DNA from: Arctopsyche grandis
Lineage: Eukaryota; Arthropoda; Insecta; Trichoptera; Hydropsychidae
NCBI RefSeq assembly: GCF_051622035.1
Contig: NC_135364.1
Span: 11,547,001-11,611,000 of the forward strand
Reading direction: 5' to 3'
Length of the DNA: 64,000 nt
Shown piece by piece: positions 15,900-28,486 of the stretch (the first letter of the stretch is position 1; each line of letters starts with the position of its first letter). Made by a program: the position numbers and the translations under genes. A model generated the notes under the pieces. It had not been told where the DNA came from. It was given only the letters and a program-made list of their open reading frames with translations, and searched no databases.

Positions 15900-18370
15900 A
15901 TTTCAAAATCTTCAGTGAACACTTTCAGACGCGACTTCAATTGAATGGAATACGAATTCTAAGAACGTTCTTGCCAAGAAAATGAAGAGTAGAAATGACT
16001 TGCGAAAACCCACAAGTAGATATACATGTCCTGCTCAGTATTCTACCGGAGAGGTTCACGTCACTGAAAGCACCCCGTAAAATGATACAGCGGTAGACCC
16101 AGATCAACGTTAAATATTCAGCGAGACGTACGTCATTATTTCGGCGGGTTTCCATTAACGCACCATAAATATCTCCGAGGAGTGAGGAAGGCTTTTTCGG
16201 ACCAAGGGAATTGTCTTAATCCAACGTCGAATCGATTCAATAATTTCCAAACCAGAGAGAAGTTTAGACCCGAGCGGAATACGAAAATGAGGACCGGGAA
16301 ATGCGAGATCAAAGCGAGGAAAAATCTATTATCCCCGAGGGGGAGGGAGACAACTCATCGTCTCTAAATCGCACTTCATAACAATACTAAAAATAAATTA
16401 AAATTAAAATATAATTTTATACCAAGCCGAGAGTTCTTCAGAGGGAGAGGATGAATAAATTGAACGTTTGCCCTTACTTGCGGGTTTTTGTTTATATTTT
16501 TGGAAGCATTCGAAGCGATATTAATTTGAAATAACAAAGCATTACGTAAAAAGGGTTAATGTTTCGACAAATTGTATTACGCTCCAGGGTAGCTTTTACT
16601 TCCGAGCACGAAAAAATGTGTACATTTTCACAAAGCGGAACGAAAATATACGGCGCTATTTAAAATAAAGGGATACACATTTAGTTTACGTAATTCTACA
16701 CGGAATATTAACGATCGCATTAAAGAAAAATCTGTTCCAACAAAATTTACAATTTCATACAATTAATTATGCAAAACCATCTACATACGTATATTGGGTG
16801 TAATAAACAATATATGTGTATGCAACATACGCACAGCTTGCGCTCACATTTCAAATTAAGGAAAATTTCGTGGAAAACTTGGATTTTTCCGTACAAAGAG
16901 CTTCATGTTTCATGAATTTTTAGATTTTCATACACAAATACAGACTTAAAACAAGCTGAAAAGTTTAAATATTCAGGTTGATATGAGAAAACCTTAGACC
17001 CCAACTATCATTAATAAAAAAACTAGACGAGCTCCAGACCTGCACTAAAAATGTCATTCAAAATATTTAAATTTTCAGTTCCAAAACACTATTTCTGTTT
17101 GAATTCATTCAAAAAATTGTTATCAATTATTTTAATTCGATATGTCCTGAATTTCGGAACAACAAAAAAAAAGTATTACAGGCCACCAGTAATTTTAAAT
17201 ATTATGAAACGCATAACATTATATTATAATAAATGTTTTGCGAGATATTTCTCGAAATGAAGAAAAGTGGACTTCCGCCAATTTCAAATACAACGGCTCA
17301 TATATTGACCCCATAAGGAACGAGCTTAAGGTGTAGATACAAAGAGTGGTACGAGGCGCGTGTTTTTTTAGATTCCTTTCGAAATTACTTATTAATTATT
17401 TCGACCTTACGAATTAGAAATCTGCCACCAGGTGTCGCATGAAACTTTTGGCTTTCAAAAAATAAAAAAATAATGTGTTAGACCAAAGTAAGAAATATAA
17501 ATAAAATGTGCTCATATTACATAATTGAAACAAAAGTCTAAATATTATATACTAATTGAATCAAAAAGTATAACGGTATAAGTTTTGCAGAATTTCCACC
17601 CCTAAACTTTCCTCCAAGTTAGAAATCATTACTTAATGTAAAAATAAAATCGCGTTTACACAACAGGACGCACGCAACTCAATTGTTATTTCGAAAGGCC
17701 AACATCGAAACAATTCCATTCGTGCGCGCCCCCAAAGTCCCATAAGCAAGATCGGATAAGACCCAAGTTCCACTCTATTCATACATAACATAACACATTA
17801 TACGATTCGCGTAAACAAACAGACGCGAAAAAAAAAAGACAGCCAATACAATAAATCGGATCCAATCAAATTAAAACGAGGAACCAGCCGAGCAATACAC
17901 GTAAAAATGGTGCGTCAGCCAATATACGAGCGAGTCAAGGCTAAACGAATTTGGGGCCTTCCCCGTGAGGGTAAAGCCTCATCCCCCACGACTGCTTCCC
18001 GACACAGGGGCCTTCTTACCGAACAGAAGTGGGGTGAGAAGGGGGCGGTCCGTTCGACGTATAAAGTTCGGTCGTCATAGAGACGAGGGGTGAATTTTCC
18101 ACGTAGACTAAGGAAAAACCGTGAAAAAAGAAGCAGACAAGGGCCGGACGCTATCCGTTGACCCTTAAGATTATGTTAACCCCGAACTAATCATACGATT
18201 TGAACACCCGACGATAAATTATTAACAACCTTTAAGGTGGCATGTCTGCAGAAAAATCGACATGTTTTTAGCAATTTGTCTGACTTAGCTGTTTCTAAGA
18301 GGCTAGCACTTAAGAGCTGTATTCATCGCCGTCTTACCACAATGCTTTTTATTTTAATATAACAAGTATT
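15900..18370. other. No recognisable gene
   Basis: AT-rich intergenic DNA. Near 17330 there is one terminus of the CAGAGTGGTACG element family. At 17935-18150 a GC-richer patch includes TATAAAG at 18059, but no exon or splice signal follows, so I do not call a promoter. Confidence 0.35.
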
Positions 18371-18636
18371 AGGGCGAAAACACACCGAGTGGTATGGGAC
18401 GTCATGGACTTTCCGCTGTGCACGTGCAGAATAAATGTTTGGGAGGTCGCACGTGTATGCATATCCATATGCAACCGACAAGTTGCTCCTACATTTCTTC
18501 AAATATGGAATTCACCTTTATCGATCGCTGTGCAGCAAGGATAAAATATCACCGAAAATACTGCAGGGGATGATTTTTGGGACTGTGTAACACGAATATG
18601 GGTTGATGTTTTTTCCACTTGGTGCATTTTCGCCCT
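18371..18636. mobile_element. MITE with AGGGCGAAAA termini
   Basis: The left end AGGGCGAAAACACACCGAGT and the right end, whose complement is AAGGGCGAAAATGCACCAAG, form about 22-bp terminal inverted repeats around a 266-bp unit. Related termini occur near 12700, 13145, 17330 and 62850. No coding capacity. Confidence 0.7.
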
Positions 18637-18984
18637 TACGATTTTCAAATTAACTATATATGAAGTATTAAATTATCTATATATGAAATTGTAAGAAAAT
18701 TCGAAATCAAGCTTTTGTCTGATTTGTATCTAGTATCGATTACTGATCACGTTTTCGTGGTTTTAAAAAAAATGTCTGCATTGGAGATAATTATCTTATA
18801 ATATAGTTAAACCTATCACAATGAAATTTAGCATCTATTCTGTTTTTTTTTTTTTTTTAATTTTAATTCGACTGAAAGTTCTACTTGCTCTTATTGGTGT
18901 ATTCCTCTTTTTTTTCAAATATTTCATTGTTTATCTCTATAAGCCGCAAATTTTTATGCATATATATATAATAAGTATGGTACA

Positions 18985-19345
18985 TTTATCATCATCATCT
19001 ACGTCCATTCATCATCCACTGCTGGATGAAGGCCTCTCCAACAAGCTTCCACTCTTCTCTGTTTTGCGCAACTCTCACCCATTTCATTCCACATATTTTT
19101 CTAATTTCATCCACCCATCTCCCCCGTGGCCTTCCTTGTACCCTTTTACATTGTATCATCATATCAACTACCTTTGTCATACTTCTCACCCACGTATTCC
19201 ATTTTCTACATCTCCTCATTATGCCGAGCAAACAGCGTTCCGTATTTCTTTGAGTGCATTGGACTTTGTGCAGAATTATGGCGTTCAATATCCAAATTTC
19301 GCATTCGTATGACATCACTGGCAAGACAAGACAAGACACATTGGT
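18985..19345 (-). pseudogene. LINE reverse-transcriptase C-terminal remnant
   Basis: The minus strand gives VLPVMSYECEIW, then KVQCTQRNTERCLLGIMRRC and GRPRGRWVDEIRK, ending EAFIQQWMMNG. This is the standard C-terminal block of a large insect endonuclease/reverse-transcriptase family, lacking the catalytic part. A second, more decayed copy of the same block is at 26535-26860. Confidence 0.88.
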
Positions 19346-19349
19346 CGAA

Positions 19350-21760
19350 GATTTTTTTCTTCAGACTGTTTTCTTTTACTATATGTTGGTATAATATGTA
19401 ACGTTAGTTATTTTATCAATATAAAAGATTTTCAATAAGGAGGTTAACAAATTTGTGTATCGATATGTCTGTCGTAGCGTTTCTAGTTGCCACAAATATC
19501 ATGTCAAAGTCAAAGACCCTATGAGAGATTGGTCTGTACACATACTTCTACATGAATGGCCACCTTAAGGTAAACGCCTCTCAAATTTCAGAACAAGACT
19601 GAGAATTCATCTTGCCATTATCGTAGACGCAATCTAGGACGAGGGGCGATCTGTTCCGGAATGAAATTGTCCAGATGGGGCGATAAAATAAAGGGAAAAG
19701 CTTTGTCCCAGAAAAGACCCACAGTTACTCAATGTCAACCCTACATGCTTGTCGAGTCTGTTCATGGCTATGAAATTGAAACAATGTCGCACAAAGCTAG
19801 CGAGGTAAACAATGATATAAACTTTGATGTTTGCCCTGAAATCCAACCAGATCCACTTACGGAAAGGGATTTCGTAGCTTTCGGGATGAATGAGTGTATG
19901 AATCATGTATGTATTCATATTATTTGAATAGGTCTAGCTAGCCAAGGCGTATCTCATCCACAACTACAAACACAGCTTATATTAATTGCCTATAAAAGTA
20001 TATGTACATACATTGTTTAATGTGTACTTACATACATGTATTATGAGAATATCAACGATATTAAATGCATATATGAAAAATAGCTGTCGTAATATTGTAT
20101 TACTTCAACAAACTTGACTTAAGTTTGTATACTTAAGTCAGTATTGGTAACAAATTAGAACAACTAATTTGTTAATCAGATTCTTTTTAATATAATGATT
20201 AACATCTTTGGCTTTTTTAAGAAGTATTTTTTTACTTTTTTTCAACACATGACTTCTGTCCTTTAAAACACAAATTCCTGTAAGAATACATTACACATAA
20301 ACAAAAATAAATGACATTAAAACAACCAGGAAAAAACAAGGTTTTCTGTTCTGAATTTTAATCATTCATAACTGAATATTTCATTTATATACATAGTTAT
20401 TATATCAAAAAAATGAATCAAATATCTTTTAAATATCATCAATAATAAAAACCAGTTTCGCTTTAAGAATCCAAATAAAAAATATACAAAGTCGTAAATA
20501 TCGCAAAAACTTGTCCAAAATTGTAAACACAGAGTATCAATATTGAGAAAAGTAAATTATTTAGATACATTGTGCATATATGTATGTATGTATGCTATTA
20601 TTATAGCGAATTATAATACAAGGACGACGAGGCTAGAATATCCCAAAGCTTCAAAAACAATATTATACCATATATGTACGCAAGTACGGTAAAATATCTT
20701 GACGTGGAACAGAACAAAGCTTTTATCAGAGGATTATATATGTATGTACATATATTTATATAGCTTGTACATCTTAGGAAAACTGCGAGATACGCAGACT
20801 AGAGAGTATCCTCTGGGGGAATAATTGTATGTGTTTTTATCGAGATAAAAGTTTTCAGCCGAACTTCAAGTTGTTTTCAACTGAAAACCAGATTTTCTTT
20901 GAGAGTTGATCCCTTTATAATTCAACGCAAATTGCGACAGAAGTCAATTAAAAATTAAATAAATACACCTTTAATAAATCTTAAATCAATACACCCATAC
21001 GAATATAAAAAAATAAATATAAATAAAATTCGAAAATTACTTACATTCTATAGGCGTTGAGAGTTTTTGACATTATAATACACTTTCAAAATGAAGACGA
21101 TGAAATCGCTCGACGCTGTCCATACATTCTCTGTATATCACTTCAGGAACTAACCAAATCAAGTTTTTACTATGGCTGTTACAACGCAAAAAAATACGCT
21201 CAACTAAGCTTCAAAAAATTTAATCGTGGCAATAATTTATTTTTTTATTTATTTTATAATTTTATATGAATATAAAAATTTAAAAAACAATAATTACATC
21301 GTTTAAACCGGTCAATACACATGTAGACAATATTTGGTCGCAAAATTATCGACAGCACATACGAATAGGGAAATATATATATAAACCTGTTTAAATTTGC
21401 CTAAATCTTGAATAATGTCTTAAAAGTTGCATATATCGTAATTCATTTTTGAGTTTACATACTGAGTATTTTCAATTTAGATACTAAACGAGGCCGTTCA
21501 AATGAAAATAGGATAAAAATTTACTAACTCTATAAAACGATATGAAAACTTTTTTTAAATAAATTCAATATATGTATGTACTTGTGACCTGAATTCTTAT
21601 ACAATATCTGACATAACATTCTTGTGAAAACAGAAAAAAAAATCTGGTGTGGTTTCCATTTTTGCCTTCTAGAAAGGACTATGTAAATGAAAAGTGGAAA
21701 TGGTCAAGTGATGTCAATTTTTACAAGATTTATTGTACGGAATTGTATTAAAAACTGTCA
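19350..21760. other. No recognisable feature
   Basis: AT-rich intergenic DNA. Many ATGTATGTA-type short runs but no coding signal. The 88-codon plus frame near 19661-19927 and its antisense shadow have no recognisable family. Confidence 0.35.
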
Positions 21761-21766
21761 TATGAA

Positions 21767-21913
21767 GGGCTGAAAACCAGACTGGTACAAGTGACATTTT
21801 TAAAAAAATCTGGTTTAAGTCCTAAAATAATAGCATATATGAAATGTTATTATTTTAGAACTTAAACCAGCTTTTTTCAAAAATGTCACTTGTACCAGTC
21901 TGGTTTTCAGCCC
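21767..21913. mobile_element. Near-perfect palindromic MITE
   Basis: The 147-bp unit begins GGGCTGAAAACCAGACTGG and ends with its exact complement. The arms are about 70 bp with few mismatches around a loop near ATATGAA. A transcript would form a long hairpin. Confidence 0.85.
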
Positions 21914-22024
21914 GTCATATAAAATCGAAAAATTCAGACAGGAGACAGATATAATTATATATGCATAATAATAACAAAGTCAAAAAACAAATGGAAAATT
22001 TGAGTCACGTTTAAATTTGAGTTT

Positions 22025-22175
22025 CTCTGTACCAGTAGAGGTTGAGGGTTCAAATCCCGGCCGAAATCGAGTGATAACACGATTTATATACGCTACTGGA
22101 AATACCTGGAGGGTTATGAAATCCAGATCGACCGTCTCCTGTCAGAGTTTGCCATTTTATCTAACTTAATTGTTG
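22025..22175 (+). mobile_element. SINE with variant tRNA-like head
   Basis: The B box GGTTCAAATCCC is followed by a diverged head-to-body junction. Then come family body motifs CCAGATCGACCGTCTCCTGT and CAGAGTTTGCCA. The tail is missing. Confidence 0.65.
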
Positions 22176-22261
22176 TACGGATCCTCCCCCGCCTCCGTTT
22201 CTCGCAAATTTGACACAAATCCGATTTTTTTTTATTCTTTAATATACCTACATTATATGTA

Positions 22262-22425
22262 CAATTTGGCCATAGGTATCACTTTGGGGCCACCTATTAT
22301 GGCACCTATGGTAAAAATAAAATGTATATAAAATCGACTTCTGCTAGGATTCGAACCCAGAACCTTTAGTGCAACAGGACAATGCACCAGTCATCGAACT
22401 ATCAGTACATTCTACAATATCGATA
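22262..22425 (-). mobile_element. Second tRNA-derived SINE family
   Basis: On the minus strand a tRNA-like head (GTTCGATGACTGG, then GGTTCTGGGTTCGAATCC as B box) is followed by a 3' stem-loop with CCATAGGT and ACCTATGG arms. The body differs from the main SINE family, so only the tRNA ancestry is shared. Confidence 0.6.
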
Positions 22426-22739
22426 TTTTACATTTTAGCTTCATTCAAAATTATTCCATTTTATCTTTCTTTTATTTAAATATATGTACAATGAAAAGTC
22501 GCAAAAAGTTGTCTTACATCCCATTTTCATTCGAACAACCTAAATCGCCGCCTATGCAGTCCGATCGAAAATATAAATAAATACAAAGAGTACGTAGGCG
22601 TACCGTACCAAATTCAAACAAACAAAAAAAAAGTGCAACACGCAAAAATGGCGAACGAAAAACCGATTTATACTGTATGATTCAGAATCTTGTTTGCTGC
22701 CACGTGTTTGTTTCTTTCGTGTTGACGCGTACGCTATCT

Positions 22740-23140
22740 AGTACGAGCGATATAATTGATCACCTCGACGAAAGACCGGGAGGAGGAGGGGGTGGATTTT
22801 ATGAAAGAACACAAAATTAACCTCCTCGGTTAGACTTTTTAGCGAGAGCAGTACCGACTATCGACGCAACAAATGTGCAACGGCGCGACGGCAACCGAGA
22901 TCGATTTAGGGGTGGAGGGTTGATGGTGTCGAAAGAGGGGTGGCGAAACGCGAAGGGTTGCACAATCCGACGTCGGTCTACGGCGAAAAGCACACACTCA
23001 CTGAGGCGGCGCGACTGCGTCACCCCTCGACTCCACCAACCCCTCTCGCTTCGCAGCTCGTGGTAGGGGTTGGGAGGATGTGGGTTGTGGGGGGGTGGTG
23101 GAGCACCCAGGACGCGGCCACCCCCTGACGCAAGGCACGC
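22740..23140. other. Orphan GC- and CpG-rich island
   Basis: About 400 bp rich in G runs and CpG in an AT-rich setting. Frames on both strands stay open only because of the composition and show no family. It could be an unmethylated promoter of a gene or non-coding RNA not otherwise visible, or foreign or ancient repeat sequence. Confidence 0.4.
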
Positions 23141-23654
23141 GACAAAGGTCGTTTTAACCGCAACACACCAGGCGATGCCTAACAAACTCTGAATATACTA
23201 TGATGGTAATCACGACCCAAGTTTGAGGATTGACAGATCTTTGAAGGATCCGAGAATAAATCCGAAAAGATAGATTGGAGCAGACCGCAAAAGTCGGTGT
23301 GATAAAATAAAAATTTTACTTGTGAAAAGTTAGAATCTGGCCAACACACTATGTAGGTCAACAAAAATGGTAGTAACTATTAGCGAAGACATAATGTCTT
23401 TATATATGAAAGTCGAGAAAGTCCATATAATATATGTAGGTATAGACGTGAAGCTTTGTCTAGTCTAGCATGAAATAAAGTTTCCTTGGGAGGGTGTTTT
23501 CGCAAACGAATCGGATCCATTTTGAATCCAAGTTCTAAGTTTCAGTCTGCAAAAAAATTATAGGAATTTTGATCGTTTTATATGGTGGCCCATTGGGAAT
23601 GACTTCCTGTTAGTAGAGAGCTTTTCCATTAAAAGAAGACACAAAAGAGAGGAC

Positions 23655-24037
23655 AAGGTCAGTATAGATTAGTAGTTAGCATGTAATGCTTTCAAACCAA
23701 GTGGTTACTGGTTCAATCCCTGTCCGGTGCTGCTGGCCAGACCTTGGATATGTGACTCCAGGTCGATCATTTCCTATTAGAGTTTGCCAATGATCTGATT
23801 TTCATTGAAACAGTTCTAAAAAATTGGCAACCTTGACCTATTTCTCGCATCAAATTAACATCAGCATCTCGAAATTCGCCAATTTATAATTGTAAAAATA
23901 GTAGATGTCTGTGAAAATTACTCTATAAATTGTTAATCGATGTTTGTAAACCTCAATAGGCCAGGAAGGTGCATTATTTGTAATTGGCCAGGAAGGCGTA
24001 TTGGGGAGTTACCTGTAAGACCTTCCTGGTATGTATT
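23655..24037 (+). mobile_element. SINE copy, full-length with partial tail duplication
   Basis: The head has GGTTCAATCCC, then CTGCTGGCCAGACCTTGG, GTGACTCCAGGTCGATCATT and AGAGTTTGCCAAT. The tail hairpin start GGCCAGGAAGG occurs twice (near 23957 and 23982), so the tail is partly duplicated. A LINE tail in the opposite orientation abuts its 3' end. Confidence 0.82.
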
Positions 24038-24039
24038 TA

Positions 24040-24110
24040 TTTATTTAAAGTTTGGACCATTGTGGCATTACAGAAATTTCTAATGCGCCACAATGGTCAA
24101 AAATATAACA
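24040..24110 (-). mobile_element. LINE 3' tail with stem-loop
   Basis: The minus strand has the hairpin CCATTGTGGC ... GCCACAATGG with loop motif GCATTAG and CTGTAAT, followed by an AAATAAATAAATA tail. The same hairpin lies at the 3' end of the element at 40394-40757. Confidence 0.7.
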
Positions 24111-24649
24111 GAAAAGAAACAAAATAAATGTAATGAATAAAATAAAATGTATGTAATGAATGACGCCTTGGAATATTTTACATGATTGCTTTATACAAGA
24201 GGTCCATCCCCAAACTATGGCCTACGAGCCAGAAAGTGGTCTTTTTTCGTGTGGGCTGTGAGCAAATGTCAACGGAAAACATTAATTTTTAAAATGTACG
24301 AAAAAAATCAAAATTTCCTCCAGTTCGGTCTTTCTATTATACCTATTTAGCTCTCGTACTATAAAGTTTGGCGACCCCCTGCTTTACACTATACTATAGT
24401 GACTATAGGGAAAGATATAAGCCTAAAGCATCGCTCGCAATTTAATTGAATCTACATAGTTATCTACTATACGAAAGATAAATTCAATAAGTTAGTATAA
24501 CTCGACTAAATGGCTTTTCAGTCGACGAAGCAACGAAAGAGCTAATATAATTGCAAAAATCCAAACTGGCACAACACAAGACCCAACGTGTCAAGGATAC
24601 TTCAAATATTCTAAGCGATGAACTGGCATTGCTAAGCCATTCATATTAT

Positions 24650-25060
24650 TATAACCAGCATAATAGACTAGTGGTTAGCATATAATGCTTTGAACACGGG
24701 TTTAAATGCCACTGGTTTCTGCTGGCCAGACCTTGAATTTGTGACTTCAGGTCGATCGTTCCTATCAGAGTTTGCCAATTTATAGATTTTCATTGAAACG
24801 GTTCCAAAAAATTGGCAACCTTACCCATTTTCTCAAAATCTCGAGTTTTCAGCAATCTCGAATTTCGCTGTATTATATAAAATGCTGCAAATTTACAGAT
24901 TTGACCATAAATGTCTCTGTGGATGTTGATGTATATGTATTTACTTGTATAATACAAATAATACGTGTATGAAATGAACAATGTTTCTGGCCAGGAAGGC
25001 GCATTGGGGTTACCTGTTAGGCCTTCCTGGTATAAATTAAAAATAAATTAAGAATTATTA
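24650..25060 (+). mobile_element. SINE copy
   Basis: The head is degenerate (GACTAGTGGTTAGCATATAA, then GGTTTAAATGCC at the B box). The body has CTGCTGGCCAGACCTTG and ATTTTCATTGAAACGGTTCC, and the tail GGCCAGGAAGGCGCATTGGG is followed by CCTTCCTGG and an A-rich end. Confidence 0.85.
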
Positions 25061-25461
25061 TAAACAAGCGTTGTGCTGGTTGAAATTTCAACGGGTGGTT
25101 TCAAAAGGATACATGAACCACACCCGAGGCTATTGTCGCTAGCGGTTTCAGTATGCATAGCCATTGCGGCCAAGTCACATCTTCCTCTCACCCACCCCCT
25201 GCAATTTCCCCATCACTCCATCCCCGTATGCTCGCCTGGACGTCCGCGTAAAAATGATCATATGTTACTTAATAAACCATTTAGAATTATTATTAAAGAA
25301 AAATACTATTTTCAATTTTTTTTTATTACATACATACATATACAATTACGTACATATGTACACACAAATATGTATGTAAATTTATTATAATTTTCGCACA
25401 TAATTAATATAAATATAGTGTTAATTACATTAATAATAAACACATATTAAATATAAATAAT

Positions 25462-25875
25462 AAGCCAGCAGCATGGCTCGATCGTTGGGCTTTTGCCTAG
25501 AGCCGAGAGGTCACCGGGTTCGATCCCATGAATTGACCTCGATTGAAAAGAATTTATTCCGAGTATATTATCTGTAATGGTGCTGGTCAGACTTGGATAT
25601 TTGTGACTTCAAGTCGATCGTTTCCTATCCAAGCCAATTTTGCTGATTTCATTGTTGGAACGGTCCCTCCATTTAATTGGCTAAAAACCCATCCTACCCA
25701 CTATGTCACCACTATTTGAGTATGAATTACATATGTACAAAATTCATAGATATCTCGTTAATTTCGAGTTTTTCAGTGACTCGTAATTCAGTGACTCGTG
25801 TAATAAAAATGCTGCATTGTTTGGAATTGGCCAGGAAGGCACATTAGGGTTTACCTGTTAGACCTTCTTAGTATA
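25462..25875 (+). mobile_element. SINE copy, full-length
   Basis: Best-preserved head: CAGCATGGCTCGATCGTTGG and B box GGGTTCGATCCC. The full body (GACCTCGATTGAAAAGAATT to TGTCACCACTATTTGAGTAT) and the tail hairpin GGCCAGGAAGGCACATTAGG follow. Confidence 0.88.
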
Positions 25876-26534
25876 TTGTATATATATGTATGTAAAAAAT
25901 AACATTTAATATATATCAAAACCTTCTATCACGAAACGCCGTAAAGTAGAAGTTCCTCGATTAGTTTAAATTGGTAAATTCTATCTGGGGATGGCGAAAG
26001 TTTTACCGACATAAATTAAATTATTTTACGGTTACACCATACCGAAATCTAAAAGCCAGTTTAGTGCCCTATCATTAAATGTGCTACGTTGCGGTATTTA
26101 ATTAATGCGATATTTTCTTGGTTTAATTGCCTTGTAAAACCATATGTTCAGCGTATACTGAAGTGACCAAGCTTTCAGGGAATCAGAAAAGCGTTGAAAA
26201 ACAATGTAACAAAAATTAATTTTAAAAACATTTTTCGGGTCGATCTCACTCAAACAGGAATGCTTGGCAACCCCTAGGATGGGTAATAAAATTGTCTGCA
26301 AATGGATTAAAATTTGGCCGGGCGGTCAATAAAATAAGCCGGGCGATAATCGTGTTAAAAATATTCGAGGATTACACTCATAATGGATGAGCTAACATTT
26401 TACGTTCAAATATTTATTTAGACAAATAGATAAGATAAATACAAAAATGGTGACCTTAAAAATTACGCACATTAAGTGTCGATAAACGTTTTAAATCATG
26501 GGATCGTATTTATTTTCAAATAATCATCCTCATT

Positions 26535-26860
26535 TACAGCCATTCACCATCCACTACTGGATGAAGGACTCTTCAAACACGCTTCCATTTGTCTCTATTT
26601 TCCCCCACTTTCATTCTAATTTCGTCCACCCATCTTCCTTTTACCTTTTTACATTCTCCCGGATACCATTCTAGCACTTCTACTGCCCAACTTTCGTCCA
26701 TTCTTCTAGCTAAATGATCCGCTTATTGCCATTTCAATCTCTTCACTCACTACACTATATCCACTAACCCTAGTCATACTTCTCACCACATTTCTTTTTC
26801 GATTTCTCCTCGTTGTTCCGAGCATACAGCGCTCTATATTCAGAGTGCATTGGTCTGTGC
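26535..26860 (-). pseudogene. Decayed LINE reverse-transcriptase C-terminus
   Basis: The plus strand parallels 19010-19260 block by block (CATCCACTACTGGATGAAGG, TTCGTCCACCCATCTTCC), so the minus strand once encoded the RWVDEIRK...FIQQWMxxG segment. Several frameshifts are present. Confidence 0.75.
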
Positions 26861-26862
26861 GT

Positions 26863-26905
26863 AGCATTTTGTCGTTGAACCTTTTGTACTTGCACCAATT
26901 GTCGT
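26863..26905. repeat. Terminal fragment of word-array element A
   Basis: CATTTTGTCGTTGAAC followed by a one-mismatch TTTTG block and ACTTGCACCAATTGTCG matches the inverted end of the array in Klc intron 1 at about 39 of 41 positions. It sits between a LINE remnant and a SINE. Confidence 0.75.
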
Positions 26906-26919
26906 GAAACCGGAATTAA

Positions 26920-27160
26920 TGCTAGCCACCGAAAGGTTCCCGGGTACAAGCCCTGAGTTGACCTCGATTGAAAAGAATTTATTCGGAATTATTTCTGATT
27001 GGATATTTGTGACTCCAGGTCGATCGTTTCCAATCAGAATTTGCCAATTTATCAGATTTCATTTCGTTGTTTCTCATCAAATTGGCCAAGCTATCCTTCC
27101 CACTAAGTCACCACATATGAATATGATTTCAAAAATTTATAATCTCTAATTTTATATATA
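26920..27160 (+). mobile_element. SINE copy, 5' and 3' truncated
   Basis: Begins within the head (CCGAAAGGTTCCCGGGTAC). The body has GACCTCGATTGAAAAGAATT and GTGACTCCAGGTCGATCGTT but ends before the tail hairpin. A deletion removes part of the central body. Confidence 0.78.
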
Positions 27161-27169
27161 CAAGTTTAA

Positions 27170-28480
27170 CCCTTTAAGTGCTGACGTCTTTTCTGTTAAA
27201 AGCCTGCCACGCTGTAAATTTCGCCAACTTTTCCAACTAGAATTATATAGAAATCCAATAGAAAGTAGGTATAAAAATTGTAGCTAATCCAAACAAACCC
27301 TAGATAACTACCGCCGAGGATTTCGAGTTTTGTAAAGGTGTGTTTAGACTTTTTAATATATCTTGCAACAATATAAAATAAACAAAAGAATTCTATTAAT
27401 GAATGTATTTTTCCAAAACGAGTTCCATCTACTTAGTTTTTGTTAAAATGTAATGCTCACAATCTTAATGCTAAGCCACAATTTAAGATACTCAGCAGTT
27501 AGGGATTTTCAACGGGAAATTCTGCCATGGTTATAAATTCAGAAATCCCGGTGTAAACCAGTCTTTATAAACATTGACATGGATTACACGATCCATTTTT
27601 AATGCTACCTGGAAAGGTTTAGTGGGTAAAAAGTGTTGCTTATTTTTTACACACTCAAAAAACAACACCTATCGGCGTATTTCAGGCTGATGGGCTTGTT
27701 GGCAAAACGACGATCGGCGTTCAAAGGGCTATAAACACAAGTGTCGCTTAGGGCAACTGCAATGGCACCATGGTAAAATATAAATAAATAAAAAATAGAG
27801 GTAATCGTGTATGGCAGCGTTCAAACTCCATCCATCAAAAATTTCATCAATTGGATTGTATCCAAAAATAAAGTATAGATTTCATTTGTCAATACTAAAA
27901 ACTAATTTTGCTAAAAAAAATTTAGAAATGGGATAAAATTTGGAGCAGGAAGATTGTACATATGTACCAACTAAATTAGACCGACTGGTCATCTTGGAAT
28001 TTTGCACGGAATCTTCTTCCATTGCGTTGACTCATTCGTCTGAAGCTCGGAACGGTTCCGTAAAATACTTCTGCAATATCGTCTTGCACTCGGTTATTTT
28101 AACTGTTCAATTATTCCGTTGTTCAACGGTACGTGACTCATAGCATGAAGGACGTTTGCTATTTAATATGTATGTATGTAAATTGGATTATATGATTAAT
28201 GCATTTTCGGAAATCAATCATGTCGCATAAAATACAACACGTATTCTACTTATAGCTGAATTTCTAATCGGTATTCACTCGAACAGTAGTTAGTTACATT
28301 CAATTATGTATATACGACTACAAGATGAATATGTGATTCGCAAATGATAGTAAAAAATCATAAACGATAGTGAAAGTTGTACACGTATGAATCAGCATTC
28401 GTACCAAAATAATACTACTACGGACATACGTATATTTTGTAATTATATTTAGTATGGAATGTTTATTATTTTATATACAA
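27170..28480. other. No recognisable feature
   Basis: AT-rich intergenic DNA between SINE copies, without coding signal. Confidence 0.35.
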
Positions 28481-28486
28481 TTTTAA

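Noticed and set aside
18059..18065. TATAAAG as a core promoter
   Set aside because: No exon, donor or coding sequence follows, so an isolated TATA-like word is not enough.
22817..23185. 122-codon minus frame in a GC-rich island
   Set aside because: Pro- and Arg-rich composition artefact without family resemblance or splice signals.
25462..25560. tRNA gene, from B-box GGTTCGATCCC sequences here and at 6805, 22340, 28487 and 61930
   Set aside because: The tRNA-like heads are followed by a common SINE body and cannot fold into complete tRNAs, and the copies are repeats.
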